Assembly: GCA_017445025.1 (NCBI GenBank)
Contig: JAFSVJ010000103.1
Coordinates: 1 to 48,127, forward strand
Source of the DNA: Abditibacteriota bacterium
Lineage (GTDB): Bacteria; Armatimonadota; UBA5829
Length of the DNA stretch: 48,127 nucleotides
Direction: 5' to 3'
Shown: positions 28,049-35,868 of the stretch, in pieces
Layout of the letters: each line of letters starts with the position of its first letter
Numbering within the stretch: position 1 is the first letter of the stretch
Program-made: the position numbers and the translations under genes
The notes under the pieces: generated by a model
The model's input: only the letters and a program-made list of their open reading frames with translations
Told to the model about the DNA's origin: nothing
Database searches by the model: none

Positions 28049-30712
28049 CTATGGAAGAGGAGTTCCGTTACTTGTAAACGTCATAGTAAATGTGGCAATA
28101 CCCGGAACACATTGTTGTCCCCCACCAAATATAGTTGTATCACCATTGTTCGTAAAGCAATCGGTTTTTGTATAAGTTGTTTGGAAATTGTTCATAGCAA
28201 CAGAACAATCAACAGTATAATAATCTGTCACACCTGTGGAAGCTCTTGCTATAAAATCTGTAGGATCATCAAAGATTTTGTAGAAATAGTAAGTATAATC
28301 TTCAATTTGGTCTCCGTTTGTATCTCCTACAACAACATTTACTTCACTAAAACTGTCCGCAAGGTTATTTGCTCCAACACTTATATATTGAATGGGGTTA
28401 TAATATGCCGGATCCAAATCAGCAACGGGAGTTTGCAAATAATCAGATTTATCCTTTTCGTAAAGGAATAATCTAAATATGTCATAATGTAATTGCATTC
28501 CGTCTTCTGTAGCGGGATCAGCAACAGTCATGGCAGATACATCATCAAAAAACAAACCTGCAATATAGCTATTATTAATATGGTATGCTTTATAAATTTC
28601 AACCAAATCTCTTACTGACAAAGGAACCGCACCACTACCGGATTGTTTTTTCTTTATTGATATTACCGGAATAAGACTTACATTATAATCAGAAGCTTTA
28701 TTCAAAAAGTTTGATGAACTCTTAATCTTTGTCAACTCATCCTGTGTCCAAAAGTCCCCCTTAGGATGTAGCTTCACAAAAATCACATTTGCAGATTTTT
28801 GTGCATCTAAATAAGGAGCGTGGAAGAGAGCTTCTTCAATATTTGAATTATTTCCGTCAATAAATATAGCTTTAACTCTTTCTGTATCTATGGCATCAAG
28901 TTGATTGCTTTTATCTATGGTTTCAGCTTCGTCACCTATACTAAAATTACTATCTAATACATATCCTAAAACTGTATTGGTAGAACCCTTTATGGATTTT
29001 GCCATTTGAGTAAAGGCATTGCCTGAGCCGAAGATATCTGACTTAAATGCGGGAGCTTCGAGAGTCATTCTGTATTGTAATTCTCTGTTATAATTGTTTC
29101 TTGAAAACTCTTGTAACGGAAGGAATACATTACAACCGGCTTTCATATAAAGTTCATTAATTGCTCCGAGCATTCCTGTATCATCAAATTCACCTAAAGA
29201 AGGAATTCTTGCCAAATATTCCGGAAATACTGTGTTTAATCCCAAAGAAGCAAAATCAACATAACTGAAATATTTGTAATCATTTATACCCTTAGTAATT
29301 GGGTTAAGATAATCATTTTCCAAATCTACATTATAATTAAAGTTATTTGTTCGAAAAATATTATAATTACTTCCGTAAATATCTTTACCATAGATTGTGC
29401 CTGTTGGGTTGTTAATACCGTAAGCTCCGTCCCCGCCTGTATATTTGTATAAATATCTAAAGTTTACACCTCTGTCAACCAAACCAAGAAGGAATGTAGA
29501 AACTCCGTTGGCATCTCTGAGCCAGAAACGAGTGTTAACGTCATAATTTCCATATTGATCTGTTCCTAAAGGTCCATAGGCAAATCCTTTATATCCGCCA
29601 TTGGCTACATAGAATGAAATATCTTTTTTGGCAATAATAACATTCTCGTCACCTTCTTTGTGAAGAATCACTTCGGCAATATATTTACCCTCTTCCAAAT
29701 TTCCGTAGTTAATTGTTACGGTAGCTTTGGTCACATTCGGAACCCAATTGGCATCACCTGTAAGGCTATGGCAACAATCTTCATATATATTTGGAGTTTT
29801 GGGGCTGTATACTTTAACAGATAGAATATCTCCTAAGGATGTTCCGGTCTTGGAACTGTAAGAAGAAAATTCGGAAGGACAACCGTTAACACTCCAATTT
29901 ATGTAAGATTCTAAAGAAAAAGATGTGCTTGAATTGGGAACATAATCACTTATATTCTTCAAAAAAGTATTGTTATAAACACTGTAAGACATTGTGCCGT
30001 ATCCTAATGTTAAAATCAATGGATTGGTGTCTTCAACATACATAACCGGATTGGCAATATATATTTTGTCTGAATATGTGCTTGTCCAAATACCTTTATC
30101 AAAATAAATATTGTATGTAAAATAAGTTGCATTTTTAGGAGCGATAATAATTGCTTTATATTTGGTCCAATCCGTATATAAAGCTTCCTCAGCAGAATGC
30201 ATATATGTAGAATCAATATTTGCGAGTTTCATGCTTGTTCCGAGAAAAGTATCATTACTGTCAAACCAATCTACGGAAACACAAATACCATATTGAGTTA
30301 ATCCGGCATCAAAAAGAATATTATCGGCTTTAATATCAAAACCAACTTCATACTTTTGTCCCGGAACTATTGAAGCATTAAAATGATGAAGAACAGATGG
30401 TCTTGTGGTTATGAAAGCTTTCTTAATCTCATTTTTATGTTCGTCAGTTCTGACAAAATAGGTTTTATTCTCATATAATCCGGTATCTACGTTATATATA
30501 CTTTCGCGGACTACATTATTTGTATAATTTAATGAGGTTGTGGTGTCCGTAAATCCTGCCCAATTTGGATTAAAGGTATAGGAATAGCCACCCATACCGT
30601 CTGAAGTAGGCACAATAAAGGGTTCGTCCGCAAGCAAATTGGGACGACTGTCTGCTGCGAAAACCACTCCTGTTATTAGCAATATTATTAAAATAAAGAG
30701 TATTTTTTTCAT
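28049..30712 (-). CDS. Large secreted protein (887 aa), possible carbohydrate-active or binding protein
   Basis: Signal peptide MKKILFILIILLITGVVFAA. Residues about 25-230 look like a CBM4/9-type jelly roll: VPGQKYEVGFDIKADNI, WTKYKAIIIAPKNATYFTYN and KIYIANPVMYVED are typical of such modules. The middle and C-terminal parts include alternating strand and helix stretches (TVFPEYLARIPSLGEF, ANVIFVKLHPKGDFWTQDEL, YIAGLFFDDVSAMTV) that could form a TIM-barrel glycosidase-like domain, but I cannot assign catalytic residues. It ends in a beta-rich tail with one cysteine, TIFGGGQQCVPGIATFT. Ribosome-binding site AAGAGGT. It is upstream of the giant secreted gene on the same strand and may be cotranscribed with it. 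Function unknown. Confidence 0.62.
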   Translation of the reverse strand: MKKILFILIILLITGVVFAADSRPNLLADEPFIVPTSDGMGGYSYTFNPNWAGFTDTTTSLNYTNNVVRESIYNVDTGLYENKTYFVRTDEHKNEIKKAFITTRPSVLHHFNASIVPGQKYEVGFDIKADNILFDAGLTQYGICVSVDWFDSNDTFLGTSMKLANIDSTYMHSAEEALYTDWTKYKAIIIAPKNATYFTYNIYFDKGIWTSTYSDKIYIANPVMYVEDTNPLILTLGYGTMSYSVYNNTFLKNISDYVPNSSTSFSLESYINWSVNGCPSEFSSYSSKTGTSLGDILSVKVYSPKTPNIYEDCCHSLTGDANWVPNVTKATVTINYGNLEEGKYIAEVILHKEGDENVIIAKKDISFYVANGGYKGFAYGPLGTDQYGNYDVNTRFWLRDANGVSTFLLGLVDRGVNFRYLYKYTGGDGAYGINNPTGTIYGKDIYGSNYNIFRTNNFNYNVDLENDYLNPITKGINDYKYFSYVDFASLGLNTVFPEYLARIPSLGEFDDTGMLGAINELYMKAGCNVFLPLQEFSRNNYNRELQYRMTLEAPAFKSDIFGSGNAFTQMAKSIKGSTNTVLGYVLDSNFSIGDEAETIDKSNQLDAIDTERVKAIFIDGNNSNIEEALFHAPYLDAQKSANVIFVKLHPKGDFWTQDELTKIKSSSNFLNKASDYNVSLIPVISIKKKQSGSGAVPLSVRDLVEIYKAYHINNSYIAGLFFDDVSAMTVADPATEDGMQLHYDIFRLFLYEKDKSDYLQTPVADLDPAYYNPIQYISVGANNLADSFSEVNVVVGDTNGDQIEDYTYYFYKIFDDPTDFIARASTGVTDYYTVDCSVAMNNFQTTYTKTDCFTNNGDTTIFGGGQQCVPGIATFTMTFTSNGTPLP

Positions 30713-30730
30713 AATGAAAACCTCTTAATA

Positions 30731-30770
30731 TATATTCAGGCACCAAAAAATGCCGATAAAGTCTTTATCA
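30731..30770 (-). promoter_or_regulatory. Leader inverted repeats upstream of the 887-aa gene
   Basis: GATAAAG, T, CTTTATC (30755-30769) is a perfect palindrome, next to a second pairing GGCA (30739-30742) with TGCC (30751-30754). They lie 40-60 nt upstream of the start codon. Either a protein operator or leader RNA structure; no known riboswitch was recognised. Confidence 0.4.
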
Positions 30771-30867
30771 CCTATACTTTTTGACATAAATTTTATAAAT
30801 TATGTTCCATAAACAAAAAGAAAAAATAAAAAAATATTAAAGAGAGAAAATTTTCAATAAATACCAC

Positions 30868-30898
30868 AAAACCCCAAGCCCTAAAATAAGGTTTGGGG
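30868..30898 (-). terminator. Intrinsic terminator of ilvE
   Basis: On the minus strand CCCCAAACCT, loop, AGGGCTTGGGG is followed by TTTT. It lies about 30 nt past the ilvE stop. In sequence it resembles the palindrome at 4985-5008 (CCCCAA arms, GGGGAYAGATAT on one side). Confidence 0.7.
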
Positions 30899-30926
30899 AT
30901 AGATATGGTTTATATTTTATTATATT

Positions 30927-31796
30927 TTAATATGTATAATTCTTTACATATTCTCTGAAAGCTTTTATAAGCTTCCATGTATGTTCACCGGGTTTACCAT
31001 CACCTATTTTTCTCTTATCACATTCAACCATAGGAATAACCTCTGCGGCAGTTCCCGTTAAGAAGGCTTCATCTGCTGTGTAAAGGTCAAATCTGGTAAA
31101 CTTGCCTTCTACTACTTCATACCCCATGCCCTTAGCTATCTCAATGGTAGTCTGTCTTGTGATTCCTTCCAAAATTCCCAAATAAGGAGCGGGAGTGTAA
31201 ATAACACCCTTCTTAATGAAGAAAAGGTTATCGCCTGTGCACTCACCCAAATAACCATCTTCTGTCAGCATTAAACCTTCACCGGCACCTTGTTGGATAG
31301 ACTCAAGCTTGGCTTGAACGTTAATTAAATACTTTCCCGTAGCTTTGATTCTGTTTTCAACAACTTGTGGGTTAGCTATTCTTGTTGAAACTGTAGCGAG
31401 AGTCAAACCGTTTTCATAAGCTGACTCGGGATAGAGAGATAATTGAGCTGTTGATATGAAAACTGTAGGTTCGGTTTTAATGTTTCTTGGGTCAAGACCT
31501 AAAGCAATACCTCTTGTAATAGTCACTCTCATGTAACTATCTTCAATTTCGTTCATTTCAACAAGCTTAAGCATATATTCTTTAAACTTTTCGGGACCGT
31601 AAGGCATATCAATCTTTAGAGCCTTTAAACCTCTGTAAAGTCTTGCTATATGCTCATCAATTCTGAAAACCTTTCCATGATAGCAACGAATCCCTTCAAA
31701 AATACCGTCACCATAACCAAAACCATGATCGTAAACATGAATATGAGCATCCTTTATAGGAAGAAATTCACCGTTTAAGAATACAAAATCCTTCAT
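30927..31796 (-). CDS. ilvE: Branched-chain amino acid aminotransferase (IlvE)
   Basis: A 289-aa fold-type IV PLP enzyme for the last step of valine, leucine and isoleucine synthesis. Family motifs: HVYDHGFGYGDGIFEGIRCY near the start, YMRVTITRGIALGLDPRN, the PLP lysine in RIKATGKYLINVQAKLE, the signature EGLMLTEDGYLGECTGDNLF, and LTGTAAEVIPMVECDKRKIG with the TGTAAE phosphate-binding loop. The length fits the shorter IlvE type. D-amino acid aminotransferase and aminodeoxychorismate lyase are relatives, but the Tyr-Gly-Arg patterns and EGIRCY favour IlvE. It has its own promoter and terminator downstream of the dcw cluster. Confidence 0.93.
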   Translation of the reverse strand: MKDFVFLNGEFLPIKDAHIHVYDHGFGYGDGIFEGIRCYHGKVFRIDEHIARLYRGLKALKIDMPYGPEKFKEYMLKLVEMNEIEDSYMRVTITRGIALGLDPRNIKTEPTVFISTAQLSLYPESAYENGLTLATVSTRIANPQVVENRIKATGKYLINVQAKLESIQQGAGEGLMLTEDGYLGECTGDNLFFIKKGVIYTPAPYLGILEGITRQTTIEIAKGMGYEVVEGKFTRFDLYTADEAFLTGTAAEVIPMVECDKRKIGDGKPGEHTWKLIKAFREYVKNYTY

Positions 31797-31845
31797 TATA
31801 AATTAACACCTTCTTTAAAATATATAAGCAAACTAAATTACTTAT

Positions 31846-31889
31846 ATTATACCACTTAAATTATAACACTATTTTTATATAAATGTCAA
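31846..31889 (-). promoter_or_regulatory. ilvE promoter with two overlapping -10 elements
   Basis: Minus-strand TTGACA (31884-31889), 18-bp spacer, TATAAT (31860-31865). A second, extended -10, TGGTATAAT, has its TATAAT at 31846-31851. The ATG is at 31796. Two start sites about 14 bp apart are possible. Confidence 0.75.
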
Positions 31890-31894
31890 ATAAT

Positions 31895-31920
31895 AAAAAA
31901 ATACCCCCTCTCGGAGGCAT
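31895..31920 (-). terminator. Probable terminator after ftsW
   Basis: The minus strand has GCCTC, CGA, GAGGG-type pairing followed by TATTTTTTT (31895-31903). It marks the end of the dcw transcript, directly before the ilvE -35 box. Confidence 0.6.
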
Positions 31921-31929
31921 TTATTTCAA

Positions 31930-33438
31930 CTATTTTTCACCTTTAAAAATATCAAATTCTTTTGGCACCATAACAGTCTTGTTTCTGTATTTTTTTTTAA
32001 TAACTTTAATTTCATTGGGTGATATTTCATCATTTTCAAAATCTCTCTGTCGTGAAACAGCTATTATTATACCCGCAAGAATGAAATTAACAATTGTGGA
32101 GGATCCGCCATAACTTATAAAAGGCAAACACACACCGGTGGAAGGAATCATATTTAATGCAACCATTACATTTATAAAAAATTCTGCTCCTAAAGTTACC
32201 AATGCGCCGGCACACAACAATTTCCCATAGTCATTTTTGCAATCTCTTAATGTTTTAAAACTGCCAAAAAACAATGCACCATAGGAAATTAATAAAATAA
32301 AAGACCAAAAAAAACCACCTTCTTCCACAATTGTCGGGAAAATATAATCGTTATGACTCTCAGGTATATTAAATTTAAACATACCCTGTCCTAAACCTTT
32401 CCCAAAAAAGCCACCGGAAGATATTGCCATAAGCCCGTAAGCTGTTTGCAAACCTATATCTCGCACATATTTCATTGGATTTATCCAAACACCCACTCTC
32501 TTATCTCTAAACCCGGCTTTACCTTTTTCCTTTGATCCGGAGATACTCATTCTTTCCTTAATCTTATCTAGCTTATCCTTAGGTATAGCATCTTCCTTCA
32601 AAGGTTCTATACCCAAATTCTTTTTGTTATAATCTTCTACCAAAAACTGTTCTTCATCTGTTCGCATAAGAGGGTCTTTTGCCAAAGCATTTTCAAGCAA
32701 CACGGCACGACTTAATTGGACTTCCTTAAGCTTTGCTTCGGAAGGATTATCTATGTTATAATAATAAACACCTTTACCGACTTGAATTACAACGGCTAAA
32801 AGTATTATTCCCAATATAATCAACAAGGCTACTCTTGAAAAATTACCCATATAAGCTACGGATAGGGCTATAAGCACAAAAATAATTAATGCAGACAGAG
32901 AACTTAAACCAACACAACATAATATAACAACCAACAAAATACAAATCCACACAAACAAAACGTGATTTACTCTTCCGCTCTTATATATCTTATATTCAAA
33001 ATTTCTTGCAAGGTCAATGGCAAGTGCCAAACCCAAAACAAAGGCTATTTTCGCGAACTCCGGAGGTTGAATCTGAAAAAATCCCAAATCTATCCATCTC
33101 GTAGCTCCGTTTACTTCTTTCCCCACAAAAAACATTGCAATCAACAAACCAAGACAAATTAAACCGATTAAAAGTGTCAATCTCTTAAATGTCTTCAGTT
33201 TCCAAAAACTGACCCAACCACAAATCAAAGCACCTACTACAACAAATCCCAGTTGCATCCATGCTTGACGAAAACTACCGCTTTTTGTGGCTGTATAACA
33301 TGTATCAAACACAAAAACCAAACCGTAAGTGATAAGAATCATAAGTCCGACTATAAAGGTAGACTCCGGTGATTGCAATCTTTTCTTATCATTATTTAGT
33401 TTTAATTCATTTTTGTTCTTTTTAATCTTATTATTCAT
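31930..33438 (-). CDS. ftsW: FtsW, SEDS-family peptidoglycan glycosyltransferase of the divisome
   Basis: A 502-aa polytopic membrane protein that polymerises lipid II at the septum with FtsI. Family motifs: GATRWIDLGFFQIQPPEFAK, SSGGFFGKGLGQG, FNIPESHNDYIFPTIVEEGG and GVCLPFISYGGSS. It is about 100 residues longer than usual. A charged segment of about 80 residues (roughly 228-308, containing LVEDYNKKNLGIEPLKED and DKLDKIKERMSISGSKEK) is inserted in the large extracytoplasmic loop between TM7 and TM8. The start overlaps the murD stop (TAATG, 33440-33436), so it is translationally coupled. RodA is the alternative name, but the dcw position argues for FtsW. Confidence 0.93.
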   Translation of the reverse strand: MNNKIKKNKNELKLNNDKKRLQSPESTFIVGLMILITYGLVFVFDTCYTATKSGSFRQAWMQLGFVVVGALICGWVSFWKLKTFKRLTLLIGLICLGLLIAMFFVGKEVNGATRWIDLGFFQIQPPEFAKIAFVLGLALAIDLARNFEYKIYKSGRVNHVLFVWICILLVVILCCVGLSSLSALIIFVLIALSVAYMGNFSRVALLIILGIILLAVVIQVGKGVYYYNIDNPSEAKLKEVQLSRAVLLENALAKDPLMRTDEEQFLVEDYNKKNLGIEPLKEDAIPKDKLDKIKERMSISGSKEKGKAGFRDKRVGVWINPMKYVRDIGLQTAYGLMAISSGGFFGKGLGQGMFKFNIPESHNDYIFPTIVEEGGFFWSFILLISYGALFFGSFKTLRDCKNDYGKLLCAGALVTLGAEFFINVMVALNMIPSTGVCLPFISYGGSSTIVNFILAGIIIAVSRQRDFENDEISPNEIKVIKKKYRNKTVMVPKEFDIFKGEK

Positions 33439-34829
33439 TACAACTTTTCAACTATGGATTTAAATTGGTCCCCTCTGTCTTCAAAGGACTTAAACATATC
33501 AAAACTCGCACAACCCGGCGTCAGAACCACCACATCTCCGGAGGCAGCCCTTTCTTTTGCCATAAGGACTGCCTCCTCAAGAGTGGCTGCTTTTTCACAG
33601 CTTGTATATTCTAAGGCGGTTAATTTCTCTTCAATCATGTCTCTGTGAACACCTATCAAAATCACAAATTTTGCCTTTTCTTTTAATGCTTTGGCAAATT
33701 CCGTAAAGTCACTGCCCTTATCCTTTCCTCCGCAAATAACCACTTGTGGCTTTTTGAGAGCCAAGGTGGAGGCTGTAGCTGCGTCCACATTGGTGCACAT
33801 GGAATTATTTATATAATCCACTCCGTCAACTTCTCTAACAAATTCAAGTCTGTGAGAAACGCCTGTAAAAGCGGACAGAGCTTTCCTCATGCTTTCCGGT
33901 TTAACACCCACAGACCAAGTCATAAGACAGGCTGCCATGGCGTTCATTACATTGTGAAACCCCGGAGCGGGAATGTCATTTATATTTATAACAGATGTTT
34001 CTTCACCGTTTATTCTTAAAATAATATTATCATCTCTTAAAAAACAACCTTCTTCCACTTCTTTCTTGGTTGAAAACATTAAAGGTTTACCGGGAACCTT
34101 ATCTTTTAGTGAAGCCACAAATTCATCGTCAGCATTTAAAACAGAATAACAGGTTTCGTCTTGAAAAGCGAATATTTTGGCTTTCAGCTCTCTGTATACT
34201 TCCACAGATCCGTGTCTGTCAAGGTGATCCACTCCAACATTTACCAAAGTTGCGGCTTTGGGTTTAAAAGTGTGACATTGTTCCAATTGAAAAGTGGAAA
34301 TCTCTGCGGAAATGACACTTTCCGGCAAGGCTTTTCTCACACAATCAATTAAAGGAATTGCCTCTCTGTTTCGGGTTATTCTGTCTGTCTTATGTCCCGC
34401 AACATTTCCGCCTATAAAATAATCTCTTCCGTCAGCTTTTAAGATTTTTCCTGTCATAACACAGGTAGTGGTTTTTCCGTTGGTGCCCGTCACCGCAAGT
34501 ATGGGACAAGGACTTAATCTATATGCCAACTCCACCTCAGACCAAACAGGAATATCCAGTTCCTTTGCTTCTTCAAAAAAGGGAGTGTCGGGCTTAATGC
34601 CGGGAGACACCACAACTATATCCGTTTCATCAAATTCTATATCGTTTGACTCACAATAAACAGTGACCCCTTTGTTCATTAGCTCCAAGGCTTGGTCCAT
34701 TACTTTAACAAAAGGAGCCATATCATATATGCTGACCGTTGCGCCCAGTTCTCTTAAATAATTAGCGGCAGCAATTCCGCTCCTTGCCATACCCACTATG
34801 GCAAATCTTTTATCTTTAACATCAATCAT
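33438..34829 (-). CDS. murD: UDP-N-acetylmuramoyl-L-alanine:D-glutamate ligase (MurD)
   Basis: A 463-aa cytoplasmic Mur ligase adding D-Glu to UDP-MurNAc-L-Ala. The N-terminal Rossmann-like domain starts FAIVGMARSGIAAANYLREL. The ATP site is VTGTNGKTTTCVMTGKIL. The central domain has NVGVDHLDRHGSVEVYRELK, and the C-terminal region GVSHRLEFVREVDGVDYINN plus VVICGGKDKGSDF and LTPGCASFDMFKSFEDRGDQ, the MurD-typical end. It starts 3 nt after the mraY stop and shares a base with ftsW, so it lies within a tight operon. Length is normal. Confidence 0.97.
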   Translation of the reverse strand: MIDVKDKRFAIVGMARSGIAAANYLRELGATVSIYDMAPFVKVMDQALELMNKGVTVYCESNDIEFDETDIVVVSPGIKPDTPFFEEAKELDIPVWSEVELAYRLSPCPILAVTGTNGKTTTCVMTGKILKADGRDYFIGGNVAGHKTDRITRNREAIPLIDCVRKALPESVISAEISTFQLEQCHTFKPKAATLVNVGVDHLDRHGSVEVYRELKAKIFAFQDETCYSVLNADDEFVASLKDKVPGKPLMFSTKKEVEEGCFLRDDNIILRINGEETSVININDIPAPGFHNVMNAMAACLMTWSVGVKPESMRKALSAFTGVSHRLEFVREVDGVDYINNSMCTNVDAATASTLALKKPQVVICGGKDKGSDFTEFAKALKEKAKFVILIGVHRDMIEEKLTALEYTSCEKAATLEEAVLMAKERAASGDVVVLTPGCASFDMFKSFEDRGDQFKSIVEKL

Positions 34830-34832
34830 AAT

Positions 34833-35804
34833 CTAAAACATTACCCATACAAATTGTGCTATTAAGGAAAGTATAAAAGTCCAAATCCAAACATTGACGG
34901 TTATTTTCTGCTCAGGATAACCGCTTTTCTCAAAATGGTGGTGAATGGGTGTCATTTTGAAAATTCTTCTGCCCTCTCCGTATTTCTTTTTGGTCCATTT
35001 AAAATAAGACCATTGAATAATAACGGAAAAGCCTTCTATCAAATACCAGCCGGAAGCTATAAATATGGACCACCCCATATCGTTCATAAAGGCAAGACCT
35101 ATTAAATATGCTCCCAAAAAGAGAGAACCCGTATCTCCCATAAACATTTTTGCCACATTCGAATTGGTAACCAAAAAACCTAACAATACACCTATCAAAA
35201 ATACTGACTGAATATTGATAAAAACAAACAATATAATAGCCATAGACCCGGCAAGAAGACCGTCCAATCCGTCAGTAAGATTGACAAAATTCATAAAACC
35301 GGATATAAACAAGGTCACAACTATTACATACCAAATTCCGGTTAATTGGAATCCCAAAATATTAAAGGTTTTCTGCAAAACAAAAGCCAAATAAAGAACA
35401 AAGCCCAAGGTGATAATTAACTGAATCATTGCCTTAACCTGACTTTTTATACCTCTCACGCCTTTTCTTGGAAAAACTGTAAGCCAATCGTCAACCGCAC
35501 CTAAAATTCCCACAAGAAGAGCAAAAATCAGCAAAGGACTTAATTTTATTATAAAATTAAAACTTTTATATAATATATAATCTAAAAGTGTTGTTATGGC
35601 AATACATATCAAAAAAGCACCTATAATAAGGATACCCCCCATTGTGGGAGTGCCGGCTTTTTTTTTGTGACTTTCGGGAGTGTCATCCAAAATTTTCTGT
35701 CCCACATTGAGCTTGTATAACAAAGCCAAAACAGGTTTTGTAAGAAGCAAAGTTAAAACAAAACCAAAAACAATCAATATTATATTATTTAAATCTATAT
35801 TCAT
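34833..35804 (-). CDS. mraY: Phospho-N-acetylmuramoyl-pentapeptide transferase (MraY)
   Basis: A 323-aa integral membrane enzyme making lipid I from UDP-MurNAc-pentapeptide and undecaprenyl phosphate. Motifs: DDTPESHKKKAGTPTMGGIL, NLTDGLDGLLAGSMAI (catalytic Asp region), FMGDTGSLFLGAYLIGLAFM and MTPIHHHFEKSGYPEQKI (HHH). About ten membrane segments are expected. A little shorter than E. coli MraY but complete. The gap to upstream murF (64 nt) consists of TGCATT repeat units. Confidence 0.97.
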   Translation of the reverse strand: MNIDLNNIILIVFGFVLTLLLTKPVLALLYKLNVGQKILDDTPESHKKKAGTPTMGGILIIGAFLICIAITTLLDYILYKSFNFIIKLSPLLIFALLVGILGAVDDWLTVFPRKGVRGIKSQVKAMIQLIITLGFVLYLAFVLQKTFNILGFQLTGIWYVIVVTLFISGFMNFVNLTDGLDGLLAGSMAIILFVFINIQSVFLIGVLLGFLVTNSNVAKMFMGDTGSLFLGAYLIGLAFMNDMGWSIFIASGWYLIEGFSVIIQWSYFKWTKKKYGEGRRIFKMTPIHHHFEKSGYPEQKITVNVWIWTFILSLIAQFVWVMF

Positions 35805-35814
35805 ATTAAAATCA

Positions 35815-35868
35815 CACCATTAAATTGTGCATTATTCTAAGAATTTATTGTGCATTATGCATTGTGCA
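35815..35868. repeat. TGCATTG-type tandem repeat between murF and mraY
   Basis: AAATTGTGCATTATTCTAAG is followed by AATTTATTGTGCATTATGC and more TGCATT units, running up to the murF stop codon. The CTAAGAATTTATTGTGCATT block is also found at 1762-1781. It splits an otherwise tightly packed operon. Confidence 0.75.
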
